64,000 bases of DNA from positions 49,222 to 113,221 of the forward strand of contig JARVJP010000008.1 in NCBI GenBank assembly GCA_029776065.1, given 5' to 3'. Below are positions 47,194 to 55,668 of this stretch, piece by piece. The translations under genes and the position numbers were made by a program. The DNA is from Nitrososphaeria archaeon. Lineage in GTDB: Archaea > Thermoproteota > Nitrososphaeria > JACIWG01. The notes beneath the pieces were generated by a model. The model searched no databases. It was given only the letters and a program-made list of their open reading frames with translations, and had not been told where the DNA came from. The stretch's first letter is position 1; each line of letters begins with the position of its first letter.

Positions 47194-48189
47194 TCATCCT
47201 TCGACTAACCTGAGGTACGCGTCTTCTAGTGTTGGTTCTTTGATCTTTATGTTATATATTCTACTGTTCTTTAAGATATCTTGAACTTGTGAAATTATCT
47301 CTGAACCCATCGGTGTCTGAATTTTTAGCACTTGTTTGTTTCCGCTTTGATCCCAACTAACAGCTAAGACCTCCTTAAGTTGTTTGAACCGGTTCACTTC
47401 CTTCTCTGTTATCCCAAATCCCTCGATTTCAACTATACTTGTATCTCTGACATATTTTTTGAGGCCGGCAGGTGTGTCTAGCGCGACTACCTCCCCATTT
47501 CTGATAACAGCTACCCTCCTACATAAAACATCAGCCTCAAACATGTAATGTGTAGTAAGTAGGATTGTCTTACCCATCTTAGTTAATTCCTTCACCATCT
47601 CCCTCGTCTCCTTTGCTATTTCTGGGTCAAGTCCTACTGTAGGCTCGTCCAAGAAGATGAGTTCAGGGTCGTTTATCAAACCTCGCGCAAGGTGTAACCT
47701 TTGCTTCATGCCTTTAGAGTAGGTTTCAACCCTATCTTTCGCCCTCTCCCACAACCCCATAAATTTAAGGAGGTCTTCAATCCTTTTATCTCGGACAGAA
47801 ACAGGCACTCCGTAGAGGTCCGCAAAATACCTTAGGTTGTCGATTGCGTTTACTCGAGTATATAATCCTCTCTCTCCGCCTAAAACAATACCTATTCTCT
47901 CCCTTATCTTCTGAACGTCCTTGTAAATGTCGTATCCGAGAACCTTCGCCTGTCCCGAAGTAGGGATTAGCATTGTGGTGAGCATTTTAATCGTTGTTGT
48001 CTTCCCTGCACCATTTGGGCCAACAACACCGAAGAGTTCGCCATAGTCAACTTCGAATGAGACGTCTTTGACGGCTACAATAGGCGTCTTGGTCCTTCTA
48101 AACACACCCTTTGTAACATTGAATACCTTGCAAAGGTGTTCTGCAATAATAGCTTTGTCTGACGAACTCTTCGGCATTATCGAATTCAA
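47194..48189 (-). CDS. ABC-2 exporter ATPase
   Basis: 331 residues. Walker A GPNGAGKT is at 57-64, signature TYSKGMKQRLHLARGLINDP, Walker B IFLDEPTVGLDPE, switch histidine in TTHYMFEADVLCRR. A C-terminal 80-residue extension (SIVEIEGFGITEKEVNRF...) matches the DrrA-type exporter ATPases. The start is TTG 48189 or an ATG four codons inside. It heads the three-gene exporter operon. Confidence 0.92.
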   Translation of the reverse strand: MNSIMPKSSSDKAIIAEHLCKVFNVTKGVFRRTKTPIVAVKDVSFEVDYGELFGVVGPNGAGKTTTIKMLTTMLIPTSGQAKVLGYDIYKDVQKIRERIGIVLGGERGLYTRVNAIDNLRYFADLYGVPVSVRDKRIEDLLKFMGLWERAKDRVETYSKGMKQRLHLARGLINDPELIFLDEPTVGLDPEIAKETREMVKELTKMGKTILLTTHYMFEADVLCRRVAVIRNGEVVALDTPAGLKKYVRDTSIVEIEGFGITEKEVNRFKQLKEVLAVSWDQSGNKQVLKIQTPMGSEIISQVQDILKNSRIYNIKIKEPTLEDAYLRLVEG

Positions 48190-48299
48190 ATGGCGTTAAA
48201 TATTCCGCAGTTATATAAGCCTATTCAAACGATTGATTATTGATTATCACAGAATATACTCAATACCTTTTTATATCTAAGTAGGTTGCAAAAAGTTGG

Positions 48300-48734
48300 A
48301 TGCTCATGGGCAACAAAGATTTTCTTGTTGTTGGAAAGAATGGTAAAATAGTGTTGCCTAAAGATGTTCGGTCAAAATTAAATATATTAGAAGGAAGTAA
48401 ATTGAAACTTACAATAACGGAGAATAAAATTATATTAGAAAAGGTTATGGAAAGCACAACCCCCTCTGCTCCTTATGAGCTTTTGTATATGCCTGAGATT
48501 ACGAAGGATGTCCTAACAGGTGAGGAACTTCATAGAGACTTTGATAAAGAAGCACGCCTGATGAAGATACCTGTGTTCGCTAACTTAGCTAAAAGAGGTT
48601 TCTTTATAATGAGTGAGAAAAACAGAGCACTTGCTTTCGGTTTTAAGACGGTAGACGAAGCTATAAGACATTATCTAAACAAAGGTGTAATAACAAAGGA
48701 TGATCTGGAAAGGAACGGCATACAACTTGGATAA
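48300..48734 (+). CDS. AbrB-type regulator with C-terminal extension
   Basis: 144 residues. The N-terminal part (VVGKNGKIVLPKDVRSKLNI, then LEGSKLKLTITENKIILEK) is a SpoVT-AbrB swapped-hairpin DNA-binding domain; the rest is an uncharacterised alpha/beta segment (residues 60-144). A TATA-like ttttttatatc (48269-48279) lies about 25 bases before the ATG and suggests a leaderless messenger. Its divergent neighbour is the exporter ATPase gene, which it could regulate, as an inference. Confidence 0.75.
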   Translation: MLMGNKDFLVVGKNGKIVLPKDVRSKLNILEGSKLKLTITENKIILEKVMESTTPSAPYELLYMPEITKDVLTGEELHRDFDKEARLMKIPVFANLAKRGFFIMSEKNRALAFGFKTVDEAIRHYLNKGVITKDDLERNGIQLG

Positions 48735-48825
48735 TTATTAAGAACGGTTCGACCCAGGCCCTTATCTAAGTGATATCGTCTTTCGCCTTGGCAAATATAA
48801 ATAGATGTTCTAACTTCATGTCTTT

Positions 48826-49279
48826 GTGAAGCAACGCACACAAATGATCACCAATTTCTTCAAAGGAAAAAGCAGACTTTATACTATTATCACCATGTTC
48901 ATGCTTATTGCTTTACTTTTTGATGTCATCAGCACGTACTTTGGCTTGTTCGACCCTACCGCTTACGAATTAAGTTCGATTCCGAAGTTTCTTATTGAAG
49001 CCTTAGGGAAAGAAGCTGGTCTACTTTACTTTTTTTATCTTAGTAATGGTTTCTTATTTGATCATACTTGGGGTCATCGACACGAAGCATCTGTACATAA
49101 CTGAGGTTGGTTTTGCTTTCATCTTCGGGCTTAGGCATGTGATCGCTGGCATCTCAAACCTATCGATCTTCTTTGATGAAAACCAGCTCAAACTACTTTC
49201 TAATACAATGTACGTTTACTGGCCCTTCCTCTTATTAATCTTCTTCATTATAGCCCTTACAGAATTTTTATTGGACTAA
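48826..49279 (+). pseudogene. Small multi-helix membrane protein, frameshifted
   Basis: The GTG frame at 48826 gives a helix (LYTIITMFMLIALLFDVIST) and part of a second one, then at a T7 run (near 49031-49037) diverts to LSNGFLFDHTWG and stops. Six Ts would give GLLYFFILVMVSYLIILGVI and continue through a 77-residue C-terminal piece with two more helices (VYWPFLLLIFFIIALTEFLL) to TAA at 49277-49279. The restored protein has about 150 residues and four helices. Assembly error is a serious alternative. Family unknown. Confidence 0.6.
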
Positions 49280-49312
49280 TTTGAAACCTTTTCCAACCAA
49301 CCTTATAGGGTG

Positions 49313-49678
49313 CTAGATTGAAAGGGGTTCTTCAGGCTTTGGTTGCTTCTCTCTCTTCTCACCTAAAGTTAAGAGGATGCCTGCATCTAGAAAGAGAACG
49401 ATGACACCAAATACTCCTAAAAGTCCTACAAGTATAAAGGATACTGCGACTTGCACTATGGTGTTCCCATAATAATAGATCTTTCTTTTGATGTTTATCA
49501 TTATCAAGATGACATTTACTGTAGAGACGCAGAAGAATATAGCTGCCAACCCAAAGACTACGTAGTAGGCCGACTCTTCAACCCATCGACCATAGCTGCT
49601 TAGCATGATTAAAAAGGAAAAGAACAGTAAAATGGCATCTCTGACAAGTTGTAGTGTCTTATTTATTCTTCTTAGCAA
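49313..49678 (-). CDS. Small four-helix membrane protein, unknown
   Basis: 121 residues with about four hydrophobic helices (LFFSFLIMLSSYGRW, YYVVFGLAAIFFCVSTVNVI, TIVQVAVSFILVGLLGVFGV, and a last one before the charged tail). The short N-terminus is positively charged and the C-terminus (GEKREKQPKPEEPLSI) is polar. No motif is recognised. It runs tail to tail with the frameshifted small membrane protein. Confidence 0.6.
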   Translation of the reverse strand: MLRRINKTLQLVRDAILLFFSFLIMLSSYGRWVEESAYYVVFGLAAIFFCVSTVNVILIMINIKRKIYYYGNTIVQVAVSFILVGLLGVFGVIVLFLDAGILLTLGEKREKQPKPEEPLSI

Positions 49679-49778
49679 AGTATCTCATGAACACTATTCG
49701 ATTTGCCTAATAAAAATGTTGTTGGTCTAAACAAAGCTTACGAAGACTTAAATAATCTTTTACTCGATGCAGTTTGAG

Positions 49779-50318
49779 ATGGAATTCGAAGAGGTTATTT
49801 TAAGAAGAAGAAGTGTCAGATCTTTTGAAGACCGTGAAGTAGAAGACATAATATTAAAAAAGATCGTTGATCATGCTTCAAGAGCTCCTTCTGGAGGGAA
49901 TCTACAGCACTGGGAGTTCATTGCAGTAAAGAACAAGGAACTAATTGAAAAGATCGCTAATACAACCTTCTCTGGGAACGTCACAACTGCTGCGCCACAA
50001 GCATGGATCAAAACAGCCCCAATTATAATAGTTGTATGTTATACTCCTCGTTCTGTGTTCGCAAGATATGGTGAATGGGGGAAAGTAGGGGGGATACTAG
50101 GCATGGGTGCTGCAATAGAGAATTTACTGCTTTCTGCTGTTAATTACGGGTTAGGCGCATGTTGGATAGCTGGATTCAGGCCTGAAGGGGTCGCAGCTCT
50201 TTTAAAACTTCCAAGAGGAGTGGAACCTATATCTCTTGTACCAGTTGGATACCCTAAAAGTGTCCCACAACCCCCTCCAAAACTTCCTGTTGATCAGATA
50301 TTCACAATAATGGCGTAA
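49779..50318 (+). CDS. Nitroreductase-family FMN oxidoreductase
   Basis: 179 residues from ATG 49779. FMN-binding signature RRRSVRSFEDREVEDIIL at the N-terminus, ASRAPSGGNLQHWEFIAV, and the C-terminal LGACWIAGFRPEGVAALLKL with VPVGYPKS. It should reduce nitroaromatics, quinones or flavins using NAD(P)H. An in-frame ATG at 49767 is earlier, but the TATA-like cttaaataat (49745-49754) would start the transcript near 49776, favouring ATG 49779. It is an intact relative of the broken gene at 27405. Confidence 0.85.
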   Translation: MEFEEVILRRRSVRSFEDREVEDIILKKIVDHASRAPSGGNLQHWEFIAVKNKELIEKIANTTFSGNVTTAAPQAWIKTAPIIIVVCYTPRSVFARYGEWGKVGGILGMGAAIENLLLSAVNYGLGACWIAGFRPEGVAALLKLPRGVEPISLVPVGYPKSVPQPPPKLPVDQIFTIMA

Positions 50319-50444
50319 AGGCGGTATCATCTAAGCAAATAAGATCACATCTATACAAATTTTATTAAAAATGGTTCTGTTTAGTTTAATGGCTGTTGTA
50401 GAGTTAGTTCCTTATGTTAAGGGTAAAAAGGGAATGGAATAGAT

Positions 50445-51620
50445 TCAATAATTTAGCTTAGTCTTTATGTAGTTTGCATATTCGATGAACTTCTCAAGGG
50501 TGAATTCGACGTGAATTAAATGGTCTGATCCGGGTATGTACCCGCCCATTTCTTTTAGGATGGGGACTTTGGAGTCAACCTCTCTCCTCATCCTTTCACC
50601 GCCTTCGGCAAGCTCCCTTTTATCCAAGTTGCCGATTAAAAATAACTTGCTCCCGTACTTCCTTTTTACGTCGATGGCGTTCATCCCTGCGTTAACTTCA
50701 AGTGGCCATATGCCTGTTATCCCTGCGTCAATAATTAGGTCAAGTATGGCGTAGAGGTTGCCATCGCTATCCATCACAATGCGGTCTATTTTGTTCTTCC
50801 TAAAGAAACTTGTAACGTTCTTGTAGTGTGGGAGAAAGAATTCTCTATAAATCTTAGGTGATATGCATGGGCCATTTTTTTCAGCCATGTCTTCCCACCA
50901 GAAGATCAAGTCTATTCTATCCTTTGCAGCTTCAACAAAGTTTCTTAGCGTTTCAATTGTTAAATATTCCCAATGTGATAACATATCCTTTACTAGTTCT
51001 GGGTCTTTATAGAATGATGTTACGAAGTTAGGGATTCCCATAAGCTCAGCACCCATGCCGTAAAATCCAGATATTGTTATGCATGTAGTGCCCTTTTGGT
51101 GCTCTTCAAAGGTTTTGATGTAGAATTCCTTGTCCCAGTCTTTTGGGTACCTGCATGGTGCATGTGGGTTAAGTCTTCTCTTGTACTCTTCCCAGCTCCT
51201 CCGATCCTTGACAGGAAACTCAAGGAACATTGGCATACTATACCACACGTACTCTGCTTTCTTAAATCGTCTAGCAATAGCCCCTGTTCCCATTATATAG
51301 TCGGCATACTTGTCTGTTTGATTGATTATCCTCTGATTGAATTTGGGTAAGGGGCCTAGATCTACTGGGAATGCTAAGCTCTGGTAGTTGTAGCATCCAA
51401 AGTAACCATATGGGTCTAGGCCTTTGAACCTTGGCCAATTCAGGAAGGCAACACTTCCCTCTCTAAGCTGCCAGTCTATAGAAACCACTTTCTCTGCAGG
51501 TAGTCCTTGTCCTAACCATTTAAGAAGCGTCTCGTCATAGAACTTTTCACACCAAGGAAGAACATCTGGTTTCCTATGGTTCATAACCGCCTTTATCCTT
51601 TCTCTTGGGGTCATTTCCAA
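50445..51620 (-). CDS. UroD-like methyltransferase (corrinoid-methyl transfer)
   Basis: 391 residues of the uroporphyrinogen-decarboxylase superfamily. It opens with the family motif MTPRERIKAVMNHRKPDVLP and has FWWEDMAEKNGPCISPKIY and the metal-binding EVNAGMNAIDVKRKYG loop. True UroD needs the HemE signature, which is not visible, so the methyltransferase side of the family (MtbA/MtaA-like, moving methyl groups from a corrinoid protein) fits better. No corrinoid-binding protein gene is adjacent; the reactivation-like gene at 29146 is distant. Confidence 0.8.
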   Translation of the reverse strand: MEMTPRERIKAVMNHRKPDVLPWCEKFYDETLLKWLGQGLPAEKVVSIDWQLREGSVAFLNWPRFKGLDPYGYFGCYNYQSLAFPVDLGPLPKFNQRIINQTDKYADYIMGTGAIARRFKKAEYVWYSMPMFLEFPVKDRRSWEEYKRRLNPHAPCRYPKDWDKEFYIKTFEEHQKGTTCITISGFYGMGAELMGIPNFVTSFYKDPELVKDMLSHWEYLTIETLRNFVEAAKDRIDLIFWWEDMAEKNGPCISPKIYREFFLPHYKNVTSFFRKNKIDRIVMDSDGNLYAILDLIIDAGITGIWPLEVNAGMNAIDVKRKYGSKLFLIGNLDKRELAEGGERMRREVDSKVPILKEMGGYIPGSDHLIHVEFTLEKFIEYANYIKTKLNY

Positions 51621-51838
51621 CTACGAATCACTCTACCACAGCTACTACCGAAGAGGAATATAAAGGGTATAAAATTTATTCTAAAAGCTTTCTAATGCGG
51701 GTGTGTTCCTTTTCCAATATTAGTGAATTTCAAATAAAGTGACTTATCTGATGGTTTATGTTGTAACTAAAGTTTTCCTAAACAGAATAGAAAAGTTCAT
51801 AGAAAGGGCTTGTCTAGGTTAGATAGAGAAGATATCAT

Positions 51839-52513
51839 ATGCCACGGTTTTCGAAAAATGATGTAACGACAAAGATTATTGATATAGGGCTTGTACCAGT
51901 GCTTTATAATCCCAACGTTGATATTTCAGAAAGAATCATAGCGGCATGTTATTATGGTGGAGCAAAGGTTGTAGAGTTCACAAACAGAGGTGATCTTGCC
52001 TATCAAGTTTTTACAGAACTAGTTGAAGGGGTTGGAAGAGAACTATCTGACATAGTTCTAGGTGCTGGAACAATATCGGATCCTGCAACAGCCATCCTAT
52101 ACATAAATAGTGGTGCAAACTTCATTGTAGGTCCATCATTTAACCCGGAAGTAGCTAAAGTCTGTAATAGACGTAAAGTAATGTATATACCAGGTTGTAG
52201 TACACCAACAGAAATTTCTAATGCCGAAGAAATGGGCGCCGATATTATCAAGGTCTTTCCTGCGAAGGTTCTCACACCGTACTTTGTAAAGGCGGTTCTA
52301 GCGCCATTCCCTCAATCAAGGTTGATGCCGTCAGGAGGGATAGAAGCGACACGAGAGGAGGTTTTTTCTTGGATAAAAGCAGGTGCTACAGCATTAAACA
52401 TGGGTGGAGACCTTATCGATAAAGATCTAATTAATGCAGGAGACTTTGAGGGCTTAAGGAAGAAGATCGAACAATGTTTAGAATGGGTAAAAGAAGCTAG
52501 GCAACATCGTTAA
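51839..52513 (+). CDS. KDPG aldolase-family protein (EDA)
   Basis: 224 residues, class I aldolase barrel of the Eda family. The active-site Glu46 is in VVEFTNRG, the Schiff-base Lys138 in GADIIKVFPA, and the GAGTISDP and PSGGIEAT loops bind carboxylate and phosphate. Eda cleaves 2-keto-3-deoxy-6-phosphogluconate to pyruvate and glyceraldehyde 3-phosphate. Archaea usually use an unrelated KDG/KDPG aldolase, so this bacterial-type gene may be imported, and may act on a related keto-deoxy sugar acid. Confidence 0.88.
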   Translation: MPRFSKNDVTTKIIDIGLVPVLYNPNVDISERIIAACYYGGAKVVEFTNRGDLAYQVFTELVEGVGRELSDIVLGAGTISDPATAILYINSGANFIVGPSFNPEVAKVCNRRKVMYIPGCSTPTEISNAEEMGADIIKVFPAKVLTPYFVKAVLAPFPQSRLMPSGGIEATREEVFSWIKAGATALNMGGDLIDKDLINAGDFEGLRKKIEQCLEWVKEARQHR

Positions 52514-52782
52514 ATCTCAGTTATATATAAAGTGGTTAAGGTTATAATCGACTAAATAGTCTAATATTTTTGTTGCCACCTATATCGTGTTAGCATTAAA
52601 TCTTTTTCTTTCTAATATACTTCCTCTTAATGTTTTTTGGAGAATATTAACATTTCTAACCTATAGTGTTTTAGGTTATCTCTTCATGATATGATTAGAG
52701 CTTTTTATGTTCGACTTATAGATTGTTTATGCTAAATTATAGAATTAAATAGAAATGGTATGATAGTGCTTAATGATAGAGA

Positions 52783-53964
52783 GTGAAGTTTAAATCTTCT
52801 TTTAGAAAAAGGGTTTGTTCTTTAATTTTTATAATAGCGTCTTTTATTGTAGTATTCAATAACTTTCATGCCCATGCGAACCCTATTCCAGCACCTACTC
52901 TGATCCTGGAAAGAGAGGATATTTATTTGAATCTGAAAAAAGTAGATAATCAGACGATGCAGGTTAATGTCACTGGGATCTATCCTTTTGCGAATGTAGG
53001 TTACAAAACTGTTGACATGTTCTTTCCCATCCCGAAAGAGGTAGCTGAAAGCAAGAATATTAGGGTTTGGTTGAATGATGAACAACTACCGTGGTTTCTT
53101 ACTGAAAAAGGATATGTGTTGAATAATGGAGAAAGGGTAGAGTTTACTTACGAGACTTTAGAAGGAACATTTCCATTAATAATGTGGACTATTCCTGATG
53201 CGCCTGAAAAGTTTACAATAAGAGTTGAATATTCGTATAAGGTTTCCTCAAAGGAGGGGGAACTAAGGACATTATATGCTATGGCGACAGGGAGGTTCAC
53301 GGGTGTTTACGCCAAAAGGTGTACTGCCTACGTCACAGTAAGTTTAGTAAACTTCCAAAACCACGAGTTTTCTATTAGACTATGTCCCCCTCCTAGTACC
53401 ACTGCTGGAGCAAGTAGTTTCCAATTTAATGTGAACACTTACGAAGAAACATTCCATGTCATAGAAGAAAGTAGTATGTTCAATGGCCTTAATAGGGACA
53501 TTCAGATATCGACAAGGATACCAGTAGAACGAACTTATGAATGGAGACCATATACCCCATCAAACTTGAATCTAAAAATAGATATGCAAGAGAATTATCT
53601 TGTAAACATAACAGCCAACATACTATTACCCCACGGAGGTTTCAAATTAGATTGGGGTGGCGCTGAAATAGTACCCAACGCCTCAAAGATTGAGATGGAT
53701 ACTAAAATACTCGAGTGGACAGGTCCTGCACCAGCAATTATGATCAACGCAACGAACACTTATCTTGTAGGCCCTCTAAAGGCAGGTGATTATGTACTAG
53801 ACTTCAAAGCTAATAATTTAACAGTTAAAACGATAAGCTTTACTGTTACAGAAAAGAATGGCGCAAGCAAAAACGACTTGATAGAGCCTGTGTTTTACCT
53901 TCTGATGGTATTGCCAATAGCTATAGTTTTAATGGTATTGGCAAGAAAGAAATTATCCCTATGA
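52783..53964 (+). CDS. Secreted, C-terminally anchored protein of unknown function
   Basis: 393 residues starting at GTG. A signal peptide (SLIFIIASFIVVFNNFHAHA) precedes a large extracytoplasmic region with many beta strands and several N-glycosylation-type Asn sites, for example IMINATNTYLV. A final hydrophobic helix (PVFYLLMVLPIAIVLMVLA) and the basic tail RKKLSL anchor it in the membrane. I do not recognise the fold. It lies between sugar-acid and amidohydrolase genes and might bind a substrate. Confidence 0.6.
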   Translation: MKFKSSFRKRVCSLIFIIASFIVVFNNFHAHANPIPAPTLILEREDIYLNLKKVDNQTMQVNVTGIYPFANVGYKTVDMFFPIPKEVAESKNIRVWLNDEQLPWFLTEKGYVLNNGERVEFTYETLEGTFPLIMWTIPDAPEKFTIRVEYSYKVSSKEGELRTLYAMATGRFTGVYAKRCTAYVTVSLVNFQNHEFSIRLCPPPSTTAGASSFQFNVNTYEETFHVIEESSMFNGLNRDIQISTRIPVERTYEWRPYTPSNLNLKIDMQENYLVNITANILLPHGGFKLDWGGAEIVPNASKIEMDTKILEWTGPAPAIMINATNTYLVGPLKAGDYVLDFKANNLTVKTISFTVTEKNGASKNDLIEPVFYLLMVLPIAIVLMVLARKKLSL

Positions 53965-54127
53965 CTTCACTGCCTAGTTTATGGTGAAGCCTGTTCAAAT
54001 AACCCTGACTATTTAATCAACGTTTCTTTTATCCGCTACTCTTTTTAATAAGGTAAATGTAAACAAAATAAGTAGAAAATATAGAAAAATATTAAATTGT
54101 TTTTATTATCTATGTATCACTCATAAT

Positions 54128-54138
54128 ATTTTTATATT
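54128..54138 (+). promoter_or_regulatory. TATA-like box deciding the amidohydrolase start
   Basis: The run tttttatatta lies about 25 bases before the expected transcript start (near 54158). That start is downstream of ATG 54147 but upstream of ATG 54174, so the second ATG is favoured. Confidence 0.45.
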
Positions 54139-54173
54139 ATCTAATTATGGCGTCAAAGCTAAGTGTGTATAGA

Positions 54174-55619
54174 ATGACGACTTTAATTCAAGGAGGTTGG
54201 GTCGTCGGGAATGACGGTAAGGAACATAGGTTGATCGATAATGGTGTTGTCGTTTTTGATGAAAATAAAGTAATATATGTTGGTAAATCATATAGTGGTC
54301 AGGTTGATAATTATATAGATGCAAGAGGTAAAATCATCTCACCAGGTTTTATTGACACGCATTTCCACGCTCAGACACCGATAATGAACTCCGCATTCAC
54401 AATTGATGTTGACTATAAGTTGACCTTTGGGAACCCTAATATCCCTTATGCTCCAACTAAGGAAAAGGCAAAGTTCATGGCCTTATCGGATGAAAATTTT
54501 AGGAGCGCCGCAGAATATTCCTTATGTTCTCTTCTAAAAAGTGGTTGTACGACGGTGCTAGAAATGGGTGCAGGGAGGGATATATTAGTTGAGCTTGTCG
54601 GGAAGCTCGGTCTAAGAGCCTATTTAGGTCCTGGATTTAGAAGTGCTGAAGATTATACAGGTGAAGATGGCACCTTCTATAATAAAGAATGGGATGAAGA
54701 GAGAGGACTTAAGGGTCTAGAGCATGCTGTAGAGTTCATCAAAAAATATGATGGCGCCTACAATGGTAGGGTGAACGGTATACTTAATCCCATGCAAGTT
54801 GACTTTTGTACTCCAACGCTTCTTAAAGAAGTTAGACTGGCTGCTAATAAGATAGGTGCTCCAATTTCGATTCATGCAGGGCAAAGGATATATGAATTCC
54901 AAGAAATCATCAGAAGATATAAAAAGACTCCCATTGGCTACTTGGAAAGTACAGATTTACTTGGGCCTGACTTGATCATTGCCCATTGCATGATGGTTAG
55001 TGGCCATGATTGGACTGCCTACGCTGGCGACGATGATATCGAGGCTTTAGCTAGAACAAAGACGAGTGTTGCTCATTGTCCTCTTGTAGCAGCTAGAACA
55101 TCCTGTTTCCTTAAATCCTTTAATAGGTATTTACGTGCAGGGGTAAACATTTCCATCGGGACCGACACTTGGCCATTAGATATAATTAGTGAAATGAGAT
55201 ATGCTTCTATAATTGGGAAGATAGTAGATGGAAGCAGCGGATCAGCCACTTCTGCTCAAGTCTTTAATTCAGCAACAATTGGTGGTGCTATGGCACTTAG
55301 AAGGCAAGATTTAGGGCGGTTGGTTAAGGGATCTAAAGCTGATATTGTTATAATTCGAACTGATAACTTTAGATTTACACCTATTGCTGATCCTATAAAA
55401 AGTCTTGTTAATGCTGGCACTTTAGATGATGTTGAGACAGTCATAGTAGATGGAAATAAAGTTATTGAAGATGGTAAAGTGCTTGCAGTTGATGAGGTCA
55501 GTTTAAGAAAGACGGTTTTAAAGGCAGCAGAGGAAGAATGGGCAAAAGTTCCACTCTGGGATTGGTCTAACAGAAGTATCTATGACATTGGTCCATTATC
55601 ATTTAAACCTTTCGAGTAG
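54174..55619 (+). CDS. Amidohydrolase (AtzA/TrzA, cytosine-deaminase-like)
   Basis: 481 residues from ATG 54174 (sequence MTTLIQGGWVVGN). Metal ligands are seen in FIDTHFHAQTP (two His), ISIHAGQR (His), and SIGTDTWPLD (catalytic Asp), with the conserved LIIAHCMMV. The subtype hydrolyses or deaminates heterocyclic or amide substrates with Zn2+ or Fe2+. An ABC solute-binding protein gene converges on it 50 bases away, which suggests that the substrate is an imported amide or heterocycle. Confidence 0.85.
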   Translation: MTTLIQGGWVVGNDGKEHRLIDNGVVVFDENKVIYVGKSYSGQVDNYIDARGKIISPGFIDTHFHAQTPIMNSAFTIDVDYKLTFGNPNIPYAPTKEKAKFMALSDENFRSAAEYSLCSLLKSGCTTVLEMGAGRDILVELVGKLGLRAYLGPGFRSAEDYTGEDGTFYNKEWDEERGLKGLEHAVEFIKKYDGAYNGRVNGILNPMQVDFCTPTLLKEVRLAANKIGAPISIHAGQRIYEFQEIIRRYKKTPIGYLESTDLLGPDLIIAHCMMVSGHDWTAYAGDDDIEALARTKTSVAHCPLVAARTSCFLKSFNRYLRAGVNISIGTDTWPLDIISEMRYASIIGKIVDGSSGSATSAQVFNSATIGGAMALRRQDLGRLVKGSKADIVIIRTDNFRFTPIADPIKSLVNAGTLDDVETVIVDGNKVIEDGKVLAVDEVSLRKTVLKAAEEEWAKVPLWDWSNRSIYDIGPLSFKPFE

Positions 55620-55668
55620 GGAGCTTGTTTATTGTAAAAAATAGGGGAAGACGATAACGCCTTTTTAT

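Noticed and set aside
48740..48765. T-arm-like string cggttcgacccaggccc
   Set aside because: It lacks a matching stem and no acceptor, D or anticodon arms can be built around it.
50371..50442. 23-codon frame starting at ATG 50371 with a TATA-like sequence upstream
   Set aside because: Too short, no recognisable motif, and no ribosome-binding site; kept out of the gene list.
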